DNA from: Acidobacteriota bacterium | Lineage (GTDB): Bacteria; Acidobacteriota; Terriglobia; Terriglobales; Acidobacteriaceae | Assembly: GCA_021802085.1 (NCBI GenBank) | Contig: JAKAAZ010000049.1 | Coordinates: 1 to 18,792, forward strand | Direction of reading: 5' to 3' | Length of the DNA stretch: 18,792 nucleotides | Shown here: positions 1 to 8,193 of the stretch, in pieces | Layout of the letters: each line of letters begins with the position of its first letter | How positions within the stretch are numbered: the stretch's first letter is position 1 | Program-made: the position numbers and the translations under genes | The notes under the pieces: generated by a model | What the model saw: the letters and a program-made list of their open reading frames with translations, nothing else | Told to the model about the DNA's origin: nothing | The model's database searches: none

Positions 1-2
1 CC

Positions 3-83
3 AACGCAGCTCTCCGACGCTGTTTCGATAAACTTGAACTGGAAATCAAAGTCTGGGCCGACAAGGCAAAACTGGCGGCTTAA
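3..83 (+). CDS. C-terminal end of an unrecognised ORF (possible transposase), partial
   Basis: An open frame runs in from the left edge and ends at TAA 81-83. The 26 visible residues are basic and helical (…RRCFDKLELEIKVW…AKLAA). I do not recognise the family. A transposase tail is possible because the bases just after the stop hold TTTACCACAA (95-104), which is close to the inverse complement of TTGTGGCAGA (18606-18615), near the suspected left end of an insertion element at the other edge of the window. That match is only 8 of 10 bases. The part inside the window is too short for a functional call. Confidence 0.4.
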   Translation, partial: NAALRRCFDKLELEIKVWADKAKLAA

Positions 84-200
84 AACTTGACACATTTACC
101 ACAAGTTCCTTACTTCAAGACCTCTAGAAGTTCGTTTTTGAGGCCATCCTGGTGGTCTTCGATTAGCATGGAAGTTGGCCTTTCGGCTCTGAATCTCCCT

Positions 201-1253
201 ATGCCGCCCTCCACCTGGCTTCAAGTTCCGCATCGCCGCTTCAATCCGCTGAACCGTCAGTGGGTGCTGGTGTCGCCGCACCGCACGCAGCGGCCTTGGC
301 AGGGCGAAGTCGCCAAAACGGACGCTCCCTCGGCGATTCACTACGATCCAAATTGCTATTTGTGCCTAGGCAACACGCGAGCCGGCGGGCATCAAAATCC
401 GCAGTACGACGGCGTATTCATCTTCAACAACGATTATGCGGCGCTGCTGCCGGACACGCCTTCGCTGCAGGATGCCCCGCACGACGACCTATTGCGGGTC
501 GAGAGCGAGCGCGGAGTTTGCCGGGTGATCTGCTTCCATCCCGATCATGATTTGACGCTGGCCCGCATGCTGCCGCAGGACATTGAACGCGTGGTGGACG
601 CGTGGACGGCGCAGTCCAGGGAGTTAGGCGAGCAGCAGGAAATACGCTATGTTCAGATCTTCGAAAACCGCGGCGCGATGATGGGGGCCAGCAATCCGCA
701 TCCACATTGCCAGGTGTGGGCCACCGAACATATTCCCGACGGCCCGCGGATCGAGCGGATCGCCCAGCAGGAATATCGCGACGCGCATGGAACCTGCCTG
801 TTGTGCGACTATCTCCAGCGGGAAGTGCAACTCGCGCAACGCATCGTTTGCCAGAACGACGAATTCGTCGCGCTGGTGCCGTTCTGGGCCGTCTGGCCGT
901 TTGAAACGCTGGTATTGAGCCGCCGTCATGTCGGTTCGCTTCCGGAGATGGACCGATCGCAACACGCCGCGCTCGCGGACATTCTGAAGCGGCTGACAAC
1001 GCGCTACGACAATCTGTTTCAGATCGGTTTTCCCTACACCATGGGCTTCCACCCAAGTCCCACCGATTTCCAGCCTCACCCGGAGTGGCATTTCCACGCG
1101 CACTTCTATCCACCTCTGCTGCGGTCGGCAACCGTGCGCAAATTTATGGTCGGTTTTGAAATGCTCGGCATGCCGCAGCGGGACATTACGCCGGAAAGCG
1201 CCGCGGAGAGATTGCGCGTGCTGAGCGACCTCCATTACACATTGCAGCGGTAG
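201..1253 (+). CDS. galT: Galactose-1-phosphate uridylyltransferase
   Basis: Transfers UMP from UDP-glucose to galactose-1-phosphate in the cytoplasmic Leloir pathway, giving UDP-galactose and glucose-1-phosphate. With the ATG at 201 the protein is 350 aa, against 348 for E. coli GalT. It shows the conserved N-terminal block (HRRFNPL, VSPHRTQRPWQG), the zinc-site pair C52-x-x-C55 (CYLC), H116 in FHPDH, and the active-site HPH at 167-169, with H169 as the expected uridylylated nucleophile. The C-terminal block HAHFYPPLLRSATVRKF is typical. The site reads HPHCQ rather than the E. coli HPHGQ, a known variant. The frame stays open upstream to a TTG at 87 and an ATG at 168, but residues encoded there do not resemble GalT, and the 201 start places both cysteines at E. 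coli numbering. No strong ribosome binding site is visible, so the start is not certain. DUF488 follows after 41 nt. Confidence 0.93.
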   Translation: MPPSTWLQVPHRRFNPLNRQWVLVSPHRTQRPWQGEVAKTDAPSAIHYDPNCYLCLGNTRAGGHQNPQYDGVFIFNNDYAALLPDTPSLQDAPHDDLLRVESERGVCRVICFHPDHDLTLARMLPQDIERVVDAWTAQSRELGEQQEIRYVQIFENRGAMMGASNPHPHCQVWATEHIPDGPRIERIAQQEYRDAHGTCLLCDYLQREVQLAQRIVCQNDEFVALVPFWAVWPFETLVLSRRHVGSLPEMDRSQHAALADILKRLTTRYDNLFQIGFPYTMGFHPSPTDFQPHPEWHFHAHFYPPLLRSATVRKFMVGFEMLGMPQRDITPESAAERLRVLSDLHYTLQR

Positions 1254-1294
1254 ACGAGTCGCGCGAAATACATTCTGCCTGTAGGTCTATCACG

Positions 1295-1840
1295 ATGCTG
1301 ACCATTGGCCATTCCACGCTGCCGATTGACGTTTTCCTGCAAGCCTTGCGCGACAACCATGTTGCCTTGCTGGCGGACGTGCGAACCATTCCTCGCTCGC
1401 GGCACAATCCGCAATTCGGCATCGAGGAGTTGCCGGCTTCTCTGCGCTCAGCCGGCATCGAGTACCGCTGGATACAGACCCTGGGCGGCCTGCGCCACGC
1501 GCAGAAGGACTCCATCAATTCGGGATGGCGCAACCTCAGTTTTCGCGGATACGCCGACTACATGCAGACTGAGGCGTTCGCGGAGGCGCTCAGGGAACTC
1601 ATGTCTCTGGACGCGCCGACGACGGCAATCATGTGTTCGGAGGCGGTGCCATGGCGCTGCCATCGGTCGCTGATTGGGGATGCCCTGCTTCTCCACGAAC
1701 ATTCCGTGGAAGACATTTTCGTCACGTCAGCAGGGAAGTCGCATCGCAAACCGCACACGCTCACGCCATTTGCCCGCGTCGAAGGCTCGCGGATCTGGTA
1801 TCCGGAGACGCAGGAAATTCGTCCGCAAGGGACAGAATAA
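1295..1840 (+). CDS. DUF488 domain protein
   Basis: A 181-aa cytoplasmic protein covering the whole DUF488 domain. Visible family marks are the N-terminal TIGHST motif (residues 3-8), DVRTIPRSR (28-36), GGLR (64-67), SFRGYADYM (82-90), the CSE motif at 114-116 and CHR at 122-124. The paired conserved cysteines and arginines suggest a catalytic or nucleic-acid/nucleotide-related role, but the biochemical function of the family is not settled and I do not infer one. The ATG is preceded by TAGGT about 8 nt upstream and gives the usual first residues of the family. It follows galT on the same strand with a 41-nt gap and may be co-transcribed. Its end converges with the minus-strand operon, with 23 nt between the stop codons. 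Confidence 0.88.
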   Translation: MLTIGHSTLPIDVFLQALRDNHVALLADVRTIPRSRHNPQFGIEELPASLRSAGIEYRWIQTLGGLRHAQKDSINSGWRNLSFRGYADYMQTEAFAEALRELMSLDAPTTAIMCSEAVPWRCHRSLIGDALLLHEHSVEDIFVTSAGKSHRKPHTLTPFARVEGSRIWYPETQEIRPQGTE

Positions 1841-1847
1841 GCGAGAG

Positions 1848-1876
1848 CGATGTGCGCGGCGTGCTAACGCATATCG
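1848..1876. terminator. Possible stem-loop between convergent genes
   Basis: CGATGTGCG (1848-1856) can pair with CGCATATCG (1868-1876): nine pairs, one of them a G-U wobble when read as plus-strand RNA, with an 11-nt loop. It sits between the two converging genes, and its loop contains the stop codon of the minus-strand gene. There is no U-tract on either side, so intrinsic termination is doubtful. Confidence 0.25.
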
Positions 1877-3501
1877 ACGGCATGCACGTAATGCAGCCAG
1901 CAGGGAGGGAACCAGCCTGGCTGCTCTGGCCGGTTTTCATGGGCGGCGATTTCGCACTCCATATGGACTGGATTCGGAATGGGAGACGCGAACATGTAGT
2001 CGAGCCATTCGGTGTCTGCTTCCTCGCCGTTTCCGTGCCGCGACTGGCGGACACCGGTCATCCAGCGGTCGATCAGAATGTCCTCTAGTTTCCGCTCCAT
2101 CTCCTGCTGGGCGGACAGCACCTTCGTCATGGCCGATGCGGGCGTCATCTCGCCGGTCAAAAACTGGAAAGAGAGCAGAGAAGGCAGTGCAAACGTCCGC
2201 TGCAATAGAAGGTCACGCGCAGCGTCGATCAGGCTGCGGTCGACCTTGGCGCTCTCGACGGTGTCCGTGGGAATCAGCCGCTCGATTTCAGGGGCCGGCA
2301 GCGCGTCCTGCAACAACTCAGGATATCGCAGCGGCTGGATGTCGACAAGAATCCGCTCCAGGGCAGCGGCAAAAATTGGATGATGCGGCAGGTCCTGCTT
2401 GGCCCTTGCTGCGCCGCCCAGCGCCAGATTCATCTGTTGCGCCGGCTCGGGCTGCTGCGGCTTGAACAACAGATAGCAAGCCGCCGCGGACACGGTCATC
2501 AGCAGGACGCTCAAGCCGGAGTAGGCGGGCTTTGGTTTCCCGTCCAACGTTGCGGAGACAGGGGCCAGCAGGCCCAGCCGTTTCGGCTTAGCCGTCTCCC
2601 GCTTCAAATATTTCAGGCAGTCCAGCCAACTCTCCACGTCCGGGCTATGGGAGGCGAGCGCATCCAACAACTCAGGAACATAATCGCGCACATAGCGTCC
2701 CACCAGTTCCAGGCCTTCCGGGGAGAATGGATCGAGGTCGGCCTGCTTGTCGAAGTCGGGAATCTTTTCTCGCACAAGGTTGGCAAGCGTGGGTCCGCTT
2801 AACGGTCGTCCAGTGAAGCACTGGGCGATCAACTCGCGAGCAGCCAGAAACAGCGCGCATTTGCCAGCTTCGGAATGTCCCTTCAGCCTGTAGGCTTCGA
2901 TTCCGATCGCCCACGCGCTCTTATTCCGCGCAATCTCCGAGATCATGGGCAACGCAGCCTCGGTATCCGACTTCAACAGCAACACCGTCAGTCGTTCCAG
3001 GATGGCTGAAGTATCGTCGGTATCGAGATTGCTGCCGCGCCAGAAGGGAAGCACATGAAACAGCGTGACTGATTCGTTGCCGCCGAAATCGGCGAAGAGT
3101 TTTTGCTGAATCTCCTGCAGGTTCTGGATTTTTTGCTGTTCCAGCAGCACGACCCAGAAGATGCGATTCAAAAACGGCATCGCCTCCAGCGAAACTTCCA
3201 GATGGCGGCGAGCGGTTCGAATCCAGTCCTGGTCCTCCGACAGACAGACAATCAAGGTCCGGAATTCCTGCAATCTGTAGTTCTTCGGGACATAACCGCC
3301 CCGGATCAATTCGGCAAGCAGTTTGGCCGAACGCAATTCTCCGACAGCGATCGGAATGGTTTGTGCCATTTCATCCGTGTCGTTGATGTGCGCGAAATAG
3401 AAGGCCCGGCGCTCGTCCGCGCTGATCCAGCGGACGACTTGTTCTTTCAGCCGCTCGGCCCCGGAGCCGCAGAGCAATACCAATGTTGGTTGTAAGATCA
3501 A
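1864..3501 (-). CDS. Unrecognised single-pass membrane protein, third gene of the tubulin-like operon
   Basis: I do not recognise this 545-aa protein. It opens with PTLVLLCGSGAERLKEQ (residues 5-21), which resembles the beta-strand/glycine-loop start of the tubulin-like protein next door (TLLIGLGGTG) but with the glycine loop degraded (CGSG). The next 300 residues look globular and mixed alpha/beta. One clear membrane segment lies at about 328-346 (GLSVLLMTVSAAACYLLF), followed by about 200 soluble, mostly helical residues. There is no signal peptide, no GKS/GKT Walker motif and no obvious catalytic motif. The start is a TTG three bases after the TAA of the tubulin-like gene; GGAG inside the end of that gene is the ribosome binding site (8-nt spacing), so the two are probably translationally coupled. 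Context suggests a membrane partner of the tubulin-like and vWA proteins. Real gene: high confidence; role: inference. Confidence 0.85.
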   Translation of the reverse strand: MILQPTLVLLCGSGAERLKEQVVRWISADERRAFYFAHINDTDEMAQTIPIAVGELRSAKLLAELIRGGYVPKNYRLQEFRTLIVCLSEDQDWIRTARRHLEVSLEAMPFLNRIFWVVLLEQQKIQNLQEIQQKLFADFGGNESVTLFHVLPFWRGSNLDTDDTSAILERLTVLLLKSDTEAALPMISEIARNKSAWAIGIEAYRLKGHSEAGKCALFLAARELIAQCFTGRPLSGPTLANLVREKIPDFDKQADLDPFSPEGLELVGRYVRDYVPELLDALASHSPDVESWLDCLKYLKRETAKPKRLGLLAPVSATLDGKPKPAYSGLSVLLMTVSAAACYLLFKPQQPEPAQQMNLALGGAARAKQDLPHHPIFAAALERILVDIQPLRYPELLQDALPAPEIERLIPTDTVESAKVDRSLIDAARDLLLQRTFALPSLLSFQFLTGEMTPASAMTKVLSAQQEMERKLEDILIDRWMTGVRQSRHGNGEEADTEWLDYMFASPIPNPVHMECEIAAHENRPEQPGWFPPCWLHYVHAVDMR

Positions 3502-3504
3502 GGT

Positions 3505-6162
3505 TTAGTCTCCAGCCCGCATATATTGCGGCACGCCCAGGGATCGAAGATAGGACATCATTTCCTCGCGAACCTCCGACATCTGCCGCTCATATTCGCC
3601 CAGGTCGCGAAGTTCGTTGCGCGGGTAATGCTTTTCCACTTGATCGTGAATAAACTGCGCCCAGCCGTGATTTCCTCCTAATTCCAGGATCGTCTTGTCG
3701 CGTTTTTTCTCGATGATCTCCTGAAAATCCGGGTCGACCATCCGCATGCGGGCATGAAGATGGCGTTCGACTGGATCGGCGATCTGGGTCCGCAGCGGCC
3801 TTCCATTGAACTCCAAATCCTGCCCGAAATCCCTGAGAAGGCCCAGAATCGTCGCCAGCCCAAACCATTTGCACTGTTCTTCGTTCTCATCGTCGCCGGC
3901 AATGCTGCGGCGTTTATGCGTGGGCAGATCGAGGAACATCTTTTCGACCGGGTCCTTGCGCTTCGCTTCGTACGCCTGGCGCATGAGCTGCACCTCATGA
4001 ATATCGGCCAGTCCAAATCGGCCCACCACGCGCATAAACGACAGCACCGAATCGTCGATCGAATCGCTGATGTTGCACAACGGAGAGGACTCGGAGCCCT
4101 TCCACTCATCGAAGACCTGCTGCAACTGTTTGCGCAATTCAGGATCGCGCGGCGCGAACAGATTGTTCGTCGTGGCCTGATGGCGGCGCGGTCCATTCTG
4201 AAGATTCAGGTTCGACCACGCCTGCAGCAGTCCGTTATGAAGCAACCCCTCATCGAGCAGTTGCGATCGAGTAATCTGTTCCGAAACATATTGCGAAGTC
4301 TCCTGGTACAGCTTCTCGATGAAACGGTCTCCCTGAAACTTCCAGGAATCATCCACCACGTCCTGGAGAGAAAACTTCGCCCGGTAGCGCTGCAACAGCC
4401 CAACTCGATCCAGTTGGTACTGATCCGCGGGAATGTTGGCCGCGCCAATCACGGTGTTGGAGAAATTCACTGTGCGCGATGCGGCCCGCCGGTTGGCTAG
4501 GAACTGTTCCGCATTGCCCTGCAGTTCGCAGGCGATGAATTCCGCGTTCGCCATCAACGCTCCCAGCGCAGCCGCCTCATCGCTGAACCGCGTCCGCAGC
4601 TTGCCCACCAGCGAACGCACCTGGCCGCGAAGTTCGCTTGCGATTTGAGACTGCACCGCCTGCGGCAGTTCCGCGCGAAATCCTGCCATGCGCTCCGCCG
4701 CGGACTTGCCGCCGAGAAATCTTTCTTCGCGATAGGTCTTCAGCACGTCCGCTTCAGTGAATGTCGCCGGAACTACGGCAGCCGTGTCGAGAACCTGCTG
4801 CAACTGGATCAGGACCGCTTTGCAGATTTCGTACTGGCTCGCCAGTACGCCCTTGTCCAGACTCGTTTGCCTCCTGCGCTCGCCTAAAATCTCTCTTTCG
4901 ATGGAATCGACGATTCCGGTGATTTCCGTTGTGGCCTGCTGCACCACTCTCGGCCGGATGTTCATCCAGATCTCGTATTCCTTGGTGATGTTGTCGGTGG
5001 TTTGCCGCTGGCCTCCGCCTTCACCGTGCAGAAATACCTCCGTGTGCAGCAGACTTTCAATCTGCCGCAGCGAGGGAAGAGATTCAAGCGTTCTCAGCTC
5101 AGAGATTCTCGTCCCGCTCAGGATGTCCTTCGCCCGCGCATCGTATCCCGATTGCAGCGGAGCGAAGATGTCCTCCAGCAACTCCCGCCCGATATGGAGC
5201 ACATATTTCTCCACGTAACGCGCCTTCGGCAACGGGATCGAAAACGACCCAAAAGTCGCGTAGCTCAGACGGGCGTTGGTCACGTGATAGTCGACGATGT
5301 GTTCCTGGATCTGCGGAATCGCGACCGCGGTAAACAGAAACTCCGCCGTCCGCCGATACAGGTCCTCCGACGAGGAAACCTGTCTGCCTATCTCATCGGT
5401 GCCGCCCAGCATAAAGCACATATCGAACGGGCTGGGAGAAATGGGAATTTCTCCCGACACCAGGTCCGCCGGAGAGGGAAGAGTCGTTTGTGAAAACGAG
5501 TCGGCCATGTAGTAATTCAGTTCCTGCAGCGCTGCGTATCCATTCGCTTCCAGGTTCGCGTATTGCGCGCTTTGGCCGAGTTGGCGAAACGTGGAGGGAA
5601 GAAACAGCATTCCGAATCGAACGGTGTCGTAATTATGCCGCGCGAACAGGTGGTTCACCAGAAACGCGATGTCCAGGAACATCCCCGTTCCGGTGCCCCC
5701 GCATACGGAACTGATAATGAATACGCGGGTCTGCGCTCCATCGACGACGTTGGCGAACTCTCCGCTGACTTCCGTGTGGTTCAGCGTGTGCATCGCCCGC
5801 TCAATGTGCGCGGCGATGTCGCCGCCACGCCAGAAGTACGCGACATGGCCGACCAGCCTCCTCATACCTGCGCCGGTAGCGACGGAAAACGCGGGCAGAT
5901 CGTCCGGCAGCCAGCGAAACTGATTGCGCTTGCGAAACTGCATCACATTGGCCGACGTGATGACCGGGTTCCCCAGGTGCAGGAATTCATGGTTCTCCAG
6001 AAACGGGTCGGCACTGTCAGTCCGTTGATTGGTCGTGTCTATCCCCAGAATCTGGATGTACTTCTGTTCCTTGTCGTAGTACTTGCCATAGTGGGTCTTG
6101 AACTTCCTGAGCAGGTCAATTCCGGTTCCACCTAGGCCGATCAGCAATGTACGGTGAAGCAT
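3505..6162 (-). CDS. Tubulin/FtsZ-superfamily protein (Tubulin_2-like)
   Basis: An 885-aa cytoplasmic protein with the hallmarks of the prokaryotic tubulin-like family. It has an N-terminal nucleotide-binding strand-loop TLLIGLGGTG (residues 5-14), a second strand ending ILGIDT (38-43), and the tubulin signature loop SVCGGTGTGMF (152-162), equivalent to GGGTGTG of FtsZ and tubulin, which binds nucleotide phosphates. NLEANGYAALQELNYY (203-218) and FDMCFMLGG (246-254) follow, as expected of this family. From about residue 330 the protein is long, charged and mainly helical, far beyond FtsZ length (about 380 aa), so it carries a large extra C-terminal region with possible coiled coils. No membrane segment is seen. 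The ATG has a good ribosome binding site (AGAAGG, about 7 nt). It lies 18 nt after the vWA gene and 3 nt before the 545-aa gene. By family it should bind GTP and may polymerise; role in membrane remodelling is inferred from context. Confidence 0.88.
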   Translation of the reverse strand: MLHRTLLIGLGGTGIDLLRKFKTHYGKYYDKEQKYIQILGIDTTNQRTDSADPFLENHEFLHLGNPVITSANVMQFRKRNQFRWLPDDLPAFSVATGAGMRRLVGHVAYFWRGGDIAAHIERAMHTLNHTEVSGEFANVVDGAQTRVFIISSVCGGTGTGMFLDIAFLVNHLFARHNYDTVRFGMLFLPSTFRQLGQSAQYANLEANGYAALQELNYYMADSFSQTTLPSPADLVSGEIPISPSPFDMCFMLGGTDEIGRQVSSSEDLYRRTAEFLFTAVAIPQIQEHIVDYHVTNARLSYATFGSFSIPLPKARYVEKYVLHIGRELLEDIFAPLQSGYDARAKDILSGTRISELRTLESLPSLRQIESLLHTEVFLHGEGGGQRQTTDNITKEYEIWMNIRPRVVQQATTEITGIVDSIEREILGERRRQTSLDKGVLASQYEICKAVLIQLQQVLDTAAVVPATFTEADVLKTYREERFLGGKSAAERMAGFRAELPQAVQSQIASELRGQVRSLVGKLRTRFSDEAAALGALMANAEFIACELQGNAEQFLANRRAASRTVNFSNTVIGAANIPADQYQLDRVGLLQRYRAKFSLQDVVDDSWKFQGDRFIEKLYQETSQYVSEQITRSQLLDEGLLHNGLLQAWSNLNLQNGPRRHQATTNNLFAPRDPELRKQLQQVFDEWKGSESSPLCNISDSIDDSVLSFMRVVGRFGLADIHEVQLMRQAYEAKRKDPVEKMFLDLPTHKRRSIAGDDENEEQCKWFGLATILGLLRDFGQDLEFNGRPLRTQIADPVERHLHARMRMVDPDFQEIIEKKRDKTILELGGNHGWAQFIHDQVEKHYPRNELRDLGEYERQMSEVREEMMSYLRSLGVPQYMRAGD

Positions 6163-6180
6163 GGGGCACCTTCTGTCATT

Positions 6181-8115
6181 TCACAAGCTGTAGAGCACGT
6201 TAATCTGGATGGTTCCGTCCTCCGTGGAGAAGACGGGAACATGCATGGCCCGCAGATCGATTTCCGCCCACTTGCGGCCCTGCTGGGCAGTGGCATGGGC
6301 AGCCCGCGGATGAGCGACGATGGTCCACCTGCCGCCCCTGCGAGTACTTTGTAGCGATAGCAATTCCCGCGACTGCGAACCGGCGATCACGGCTCGGCTC
6401 GGTCCGGAGCTGTTGCCTGCCTGGCCTTCAGAAACATGGAGGATGCGCGTGCGCAATTGCGCGGGCAACCGCAGCCGCAACACCTGGGCTCCGTTCCGTC
6501 GCACAATCAGATCGGCCTGCAAGGGCCGAGGCCAGAACATCCACACTGCGCTCGCCATTGCGCAGATCAGCAGCAACAATGCGCCCGTCCATGGCCACTT
6601 GTCGCGAATCAGTTCCCCGGGTGACATTTGACGAACGAAGACACGCATCGCGCCGTGGCGGGTGACCGTCGTTTCTCCATCGCTCCAGGTTGCGGAGTAA
6701 TCCACCACATGGATCAGCCCGGTGTCGCCGCCAAGTAGCATTTCGATTGCAGGGTTCTGCCCTGGCAAGACCCGCAGACTGGCGGGCAGGCGGTCCGACA
6801 ACCCATTCGACGAGAACTGAAGATTCACCGTTCCCACCGGCAGCAGCGACTGAATCGCCAGCTTCTTCGCGAACCAGCCGCGTGGCAGGGGGTCGAACAC
6901 CCCGGCGGATACCTGCTCCGGGATCTTAACTGGAACGACATAAGCAGCCAGGTCGCCAAGATACGTTTCGACCTCTCCATAGGGAGATTCCAAATAGGCG
7001 CGAGCCCGGAAGGCACCCGCTGTGTGCGCTTCCAGCTCTCCTGTGAAGCGACTGGTGCCAGGTTGCAGGCTCAGCGGCACGGTCTCATTTTCACGGCCAG
7101 CCAGCAGCAGGTGCGCACTCGCACTTTCCAGGAAGAAGGCATTTTTCACCGGCCCGTGCCGGCTTTCCATGGTCAATGTCAGAGGATGCGGCGCATCCGT
7201 CAGCATGGCCACTGGGAAATCGCCTTCCGGCGACAGGCTCAGCGGCTCCTGGACACAGAGAAATGCGAGCCCGTGTCCTGACCAGTCGGGCTTTGCGCTT
7301 CCGGATGCAGGCTTCTCCTCGGCGACGGCCACATGGGCGGAGCGATAGAGCACCTCGCCTGGCAATTGGAGCGAAGCCGCATGATCGCCGGCAAACACCA
7401 CCACCACCCGGTCCGGTGTGCCGGCCCACGTCAGATTCTGAGAAGAAGAGCTGCGGATATACACGGGCAGCGCGGCAGCCCTGGCGGCGACACGCAGAAA
7501 CGCATCCGGAAGATCCGCCGCCGATGCCGCCTGAATGGAAAACCCATTCGACCTACGCGCCAGTTGATCGAGGAAATCGAGGTCGAGATCGTTCCCAAGG
7601 CCAATCGTGTACACCCTGAGCCGCCACGCGTTTTCGCCGGCAATCGACAGCGCACGCGACCGGTCCGCATCCGCCAGCTTGTCGGCGGGATCGCTGCGGC
7701 CATCCGTCAGCAGCACCAGGGAAATGTCATGGTCCTGGAAAAATGAAGACGGTTGACCGACGAGATAGGCTTCCACAGCCCTCAAAACAGGTGAAAATGA
7801 AGTATGGGCGTCCGACGATCCAACTTTGTCCAGCATCTTGAAGTCGAACCGGTCCCGCTCGATCGGCTGTTGCAGCCAATGGGCGGTATCGCCGAATGCA
7901 ATCAGTCCAACTTGATCGTGGGGGTTTTCCGTCGCAGCCAGCAGGCCGGCTGCTTCCACTCTTAGTTTGCCAGGATCGCTGCGAACCATGCTTCCCGACT
8001 CATCGAGTGCAATAATGATGGTTCGCTGCTTCTGCGTTGCCCAGGCATCGGACACGAGAACCAGCGGCATCAAAGAAAGCGCGACAAAAGCTAACTCGAT
8101 CATACGGCTTCGCAT
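6181..8115 (-). CDS. Membrane-anchored von Willebrand factor A domain protein
   Basis: A 644-aa protein, first gene of the three-gene operon. Residues 1-28 form a signal peptide or N-terminal anchor (MRSR then a hydrophobic stretch ending DAWA). The vWA domain spans about 32-220 and has a full metal-ion-dependent adhesion site: DESGS (38-42), a conserved Thr in HTSF, and Asp in LLTDGRSD. A long, probably beta-rich region follows, then a membrane segment at about 508-528 (TGALLLLICAMASAVWMFW) and a basic C-terminal tail of about 115 aa. The likely topology is vWA domain in the periplasm and tail in the cytoplasm, where it could meet the tubulin-like protein. I chose the ATG at 8115 because the minus-strand promoter (8198-8171) puts the transcript start near 8164, downstream of the ATG at 8190 and of the far end of the open frame (8373), and because it gives the signal peptide. 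No strong ribosome binding site is seen. Confidence 0.87.
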   Translation of the reverse strand: MRSRMIELAFVALSLMPLVLVSDAWATQKQRTIIIALDESGSMVRSDPGKLRVEAAGLLAATENPHDQVGLIAFGDTAHWLQQPIERDRFDFKMLDKVGSSDAHTSFSPVLRAVEAYLVGQPSSFFQDHDISLVLLTDGRSDPADKLADADRSRALSIAGENAWRLRVYTIGLGNDLDLDFLDQLARRSNGFSIQAASAADLPDAFLRVAARAAALPVYIRSSSSQNLTWAGTPDRVVVVFAGDHAASLQLPGEVLYRSAHVAVAEEKPASGSAKPDWSGHGLAFLCVQEPLSLSPEGDFPVAMLTDAPHPLTLTMESRHGPVKNAFFLESASAHLLLAGRENETVPLSLQPGTSRFTGELEAHTAGAFRARAYLESPYGEVETYLGDLAAYVVPVKIPEQVSAGVFDPLPRGWFAKKLAIQSLLPVGTVNLQFSSNGLSDRLPASLRVLPGQNPAIEMLLGGDTGLIHVVDYSATWSDGETTVTRHGAMRVFVRQMSPGELIRDKWPWTGALLLLICAMASAVWMFWPRPLQADLIVRRNGAQVLRLRLPAQLRTRILHVSEGQAGNSSGPSRAVIAGSQSRELLSLQSTRRGGRWTIVAHPRAAHATAQQGRKWAEIDLRAMHVPVFSTEDGTIQINVLYSL

Positions 8116-8164
8116 GGGGGATTTGAAGGTCCGTTGAACAAGAGTTCGTGTTGAGCTAAAAGGT

Positions 8165-8193
8165 TTGATGAGTATAGCAGTTTGAGACATAAT
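8165..8193 (+). promoter_or_regulatory. Possible divergent promoter of the aldo/keto reductase gene
   Basis: On the plus strand: -35 TTGATG (8165-8170, 4 of 6), a 17-nt spacer and -10 CATAAT (8188-8193, 5 of 6). The start of transcription would fall near 8200, just before the ribosome binding site AGGGAGA (8207-8213). It lies within the minus-strand promoter, so two RNA polymerases could not occupy both at once. Confidence 0.45.

Noticed and set aside
624..1235. Minus-strand open frames under galT
   Set aside because: galT is unmistakable on the plus strand over the whole stretch; the antisense translation is not protein-like.
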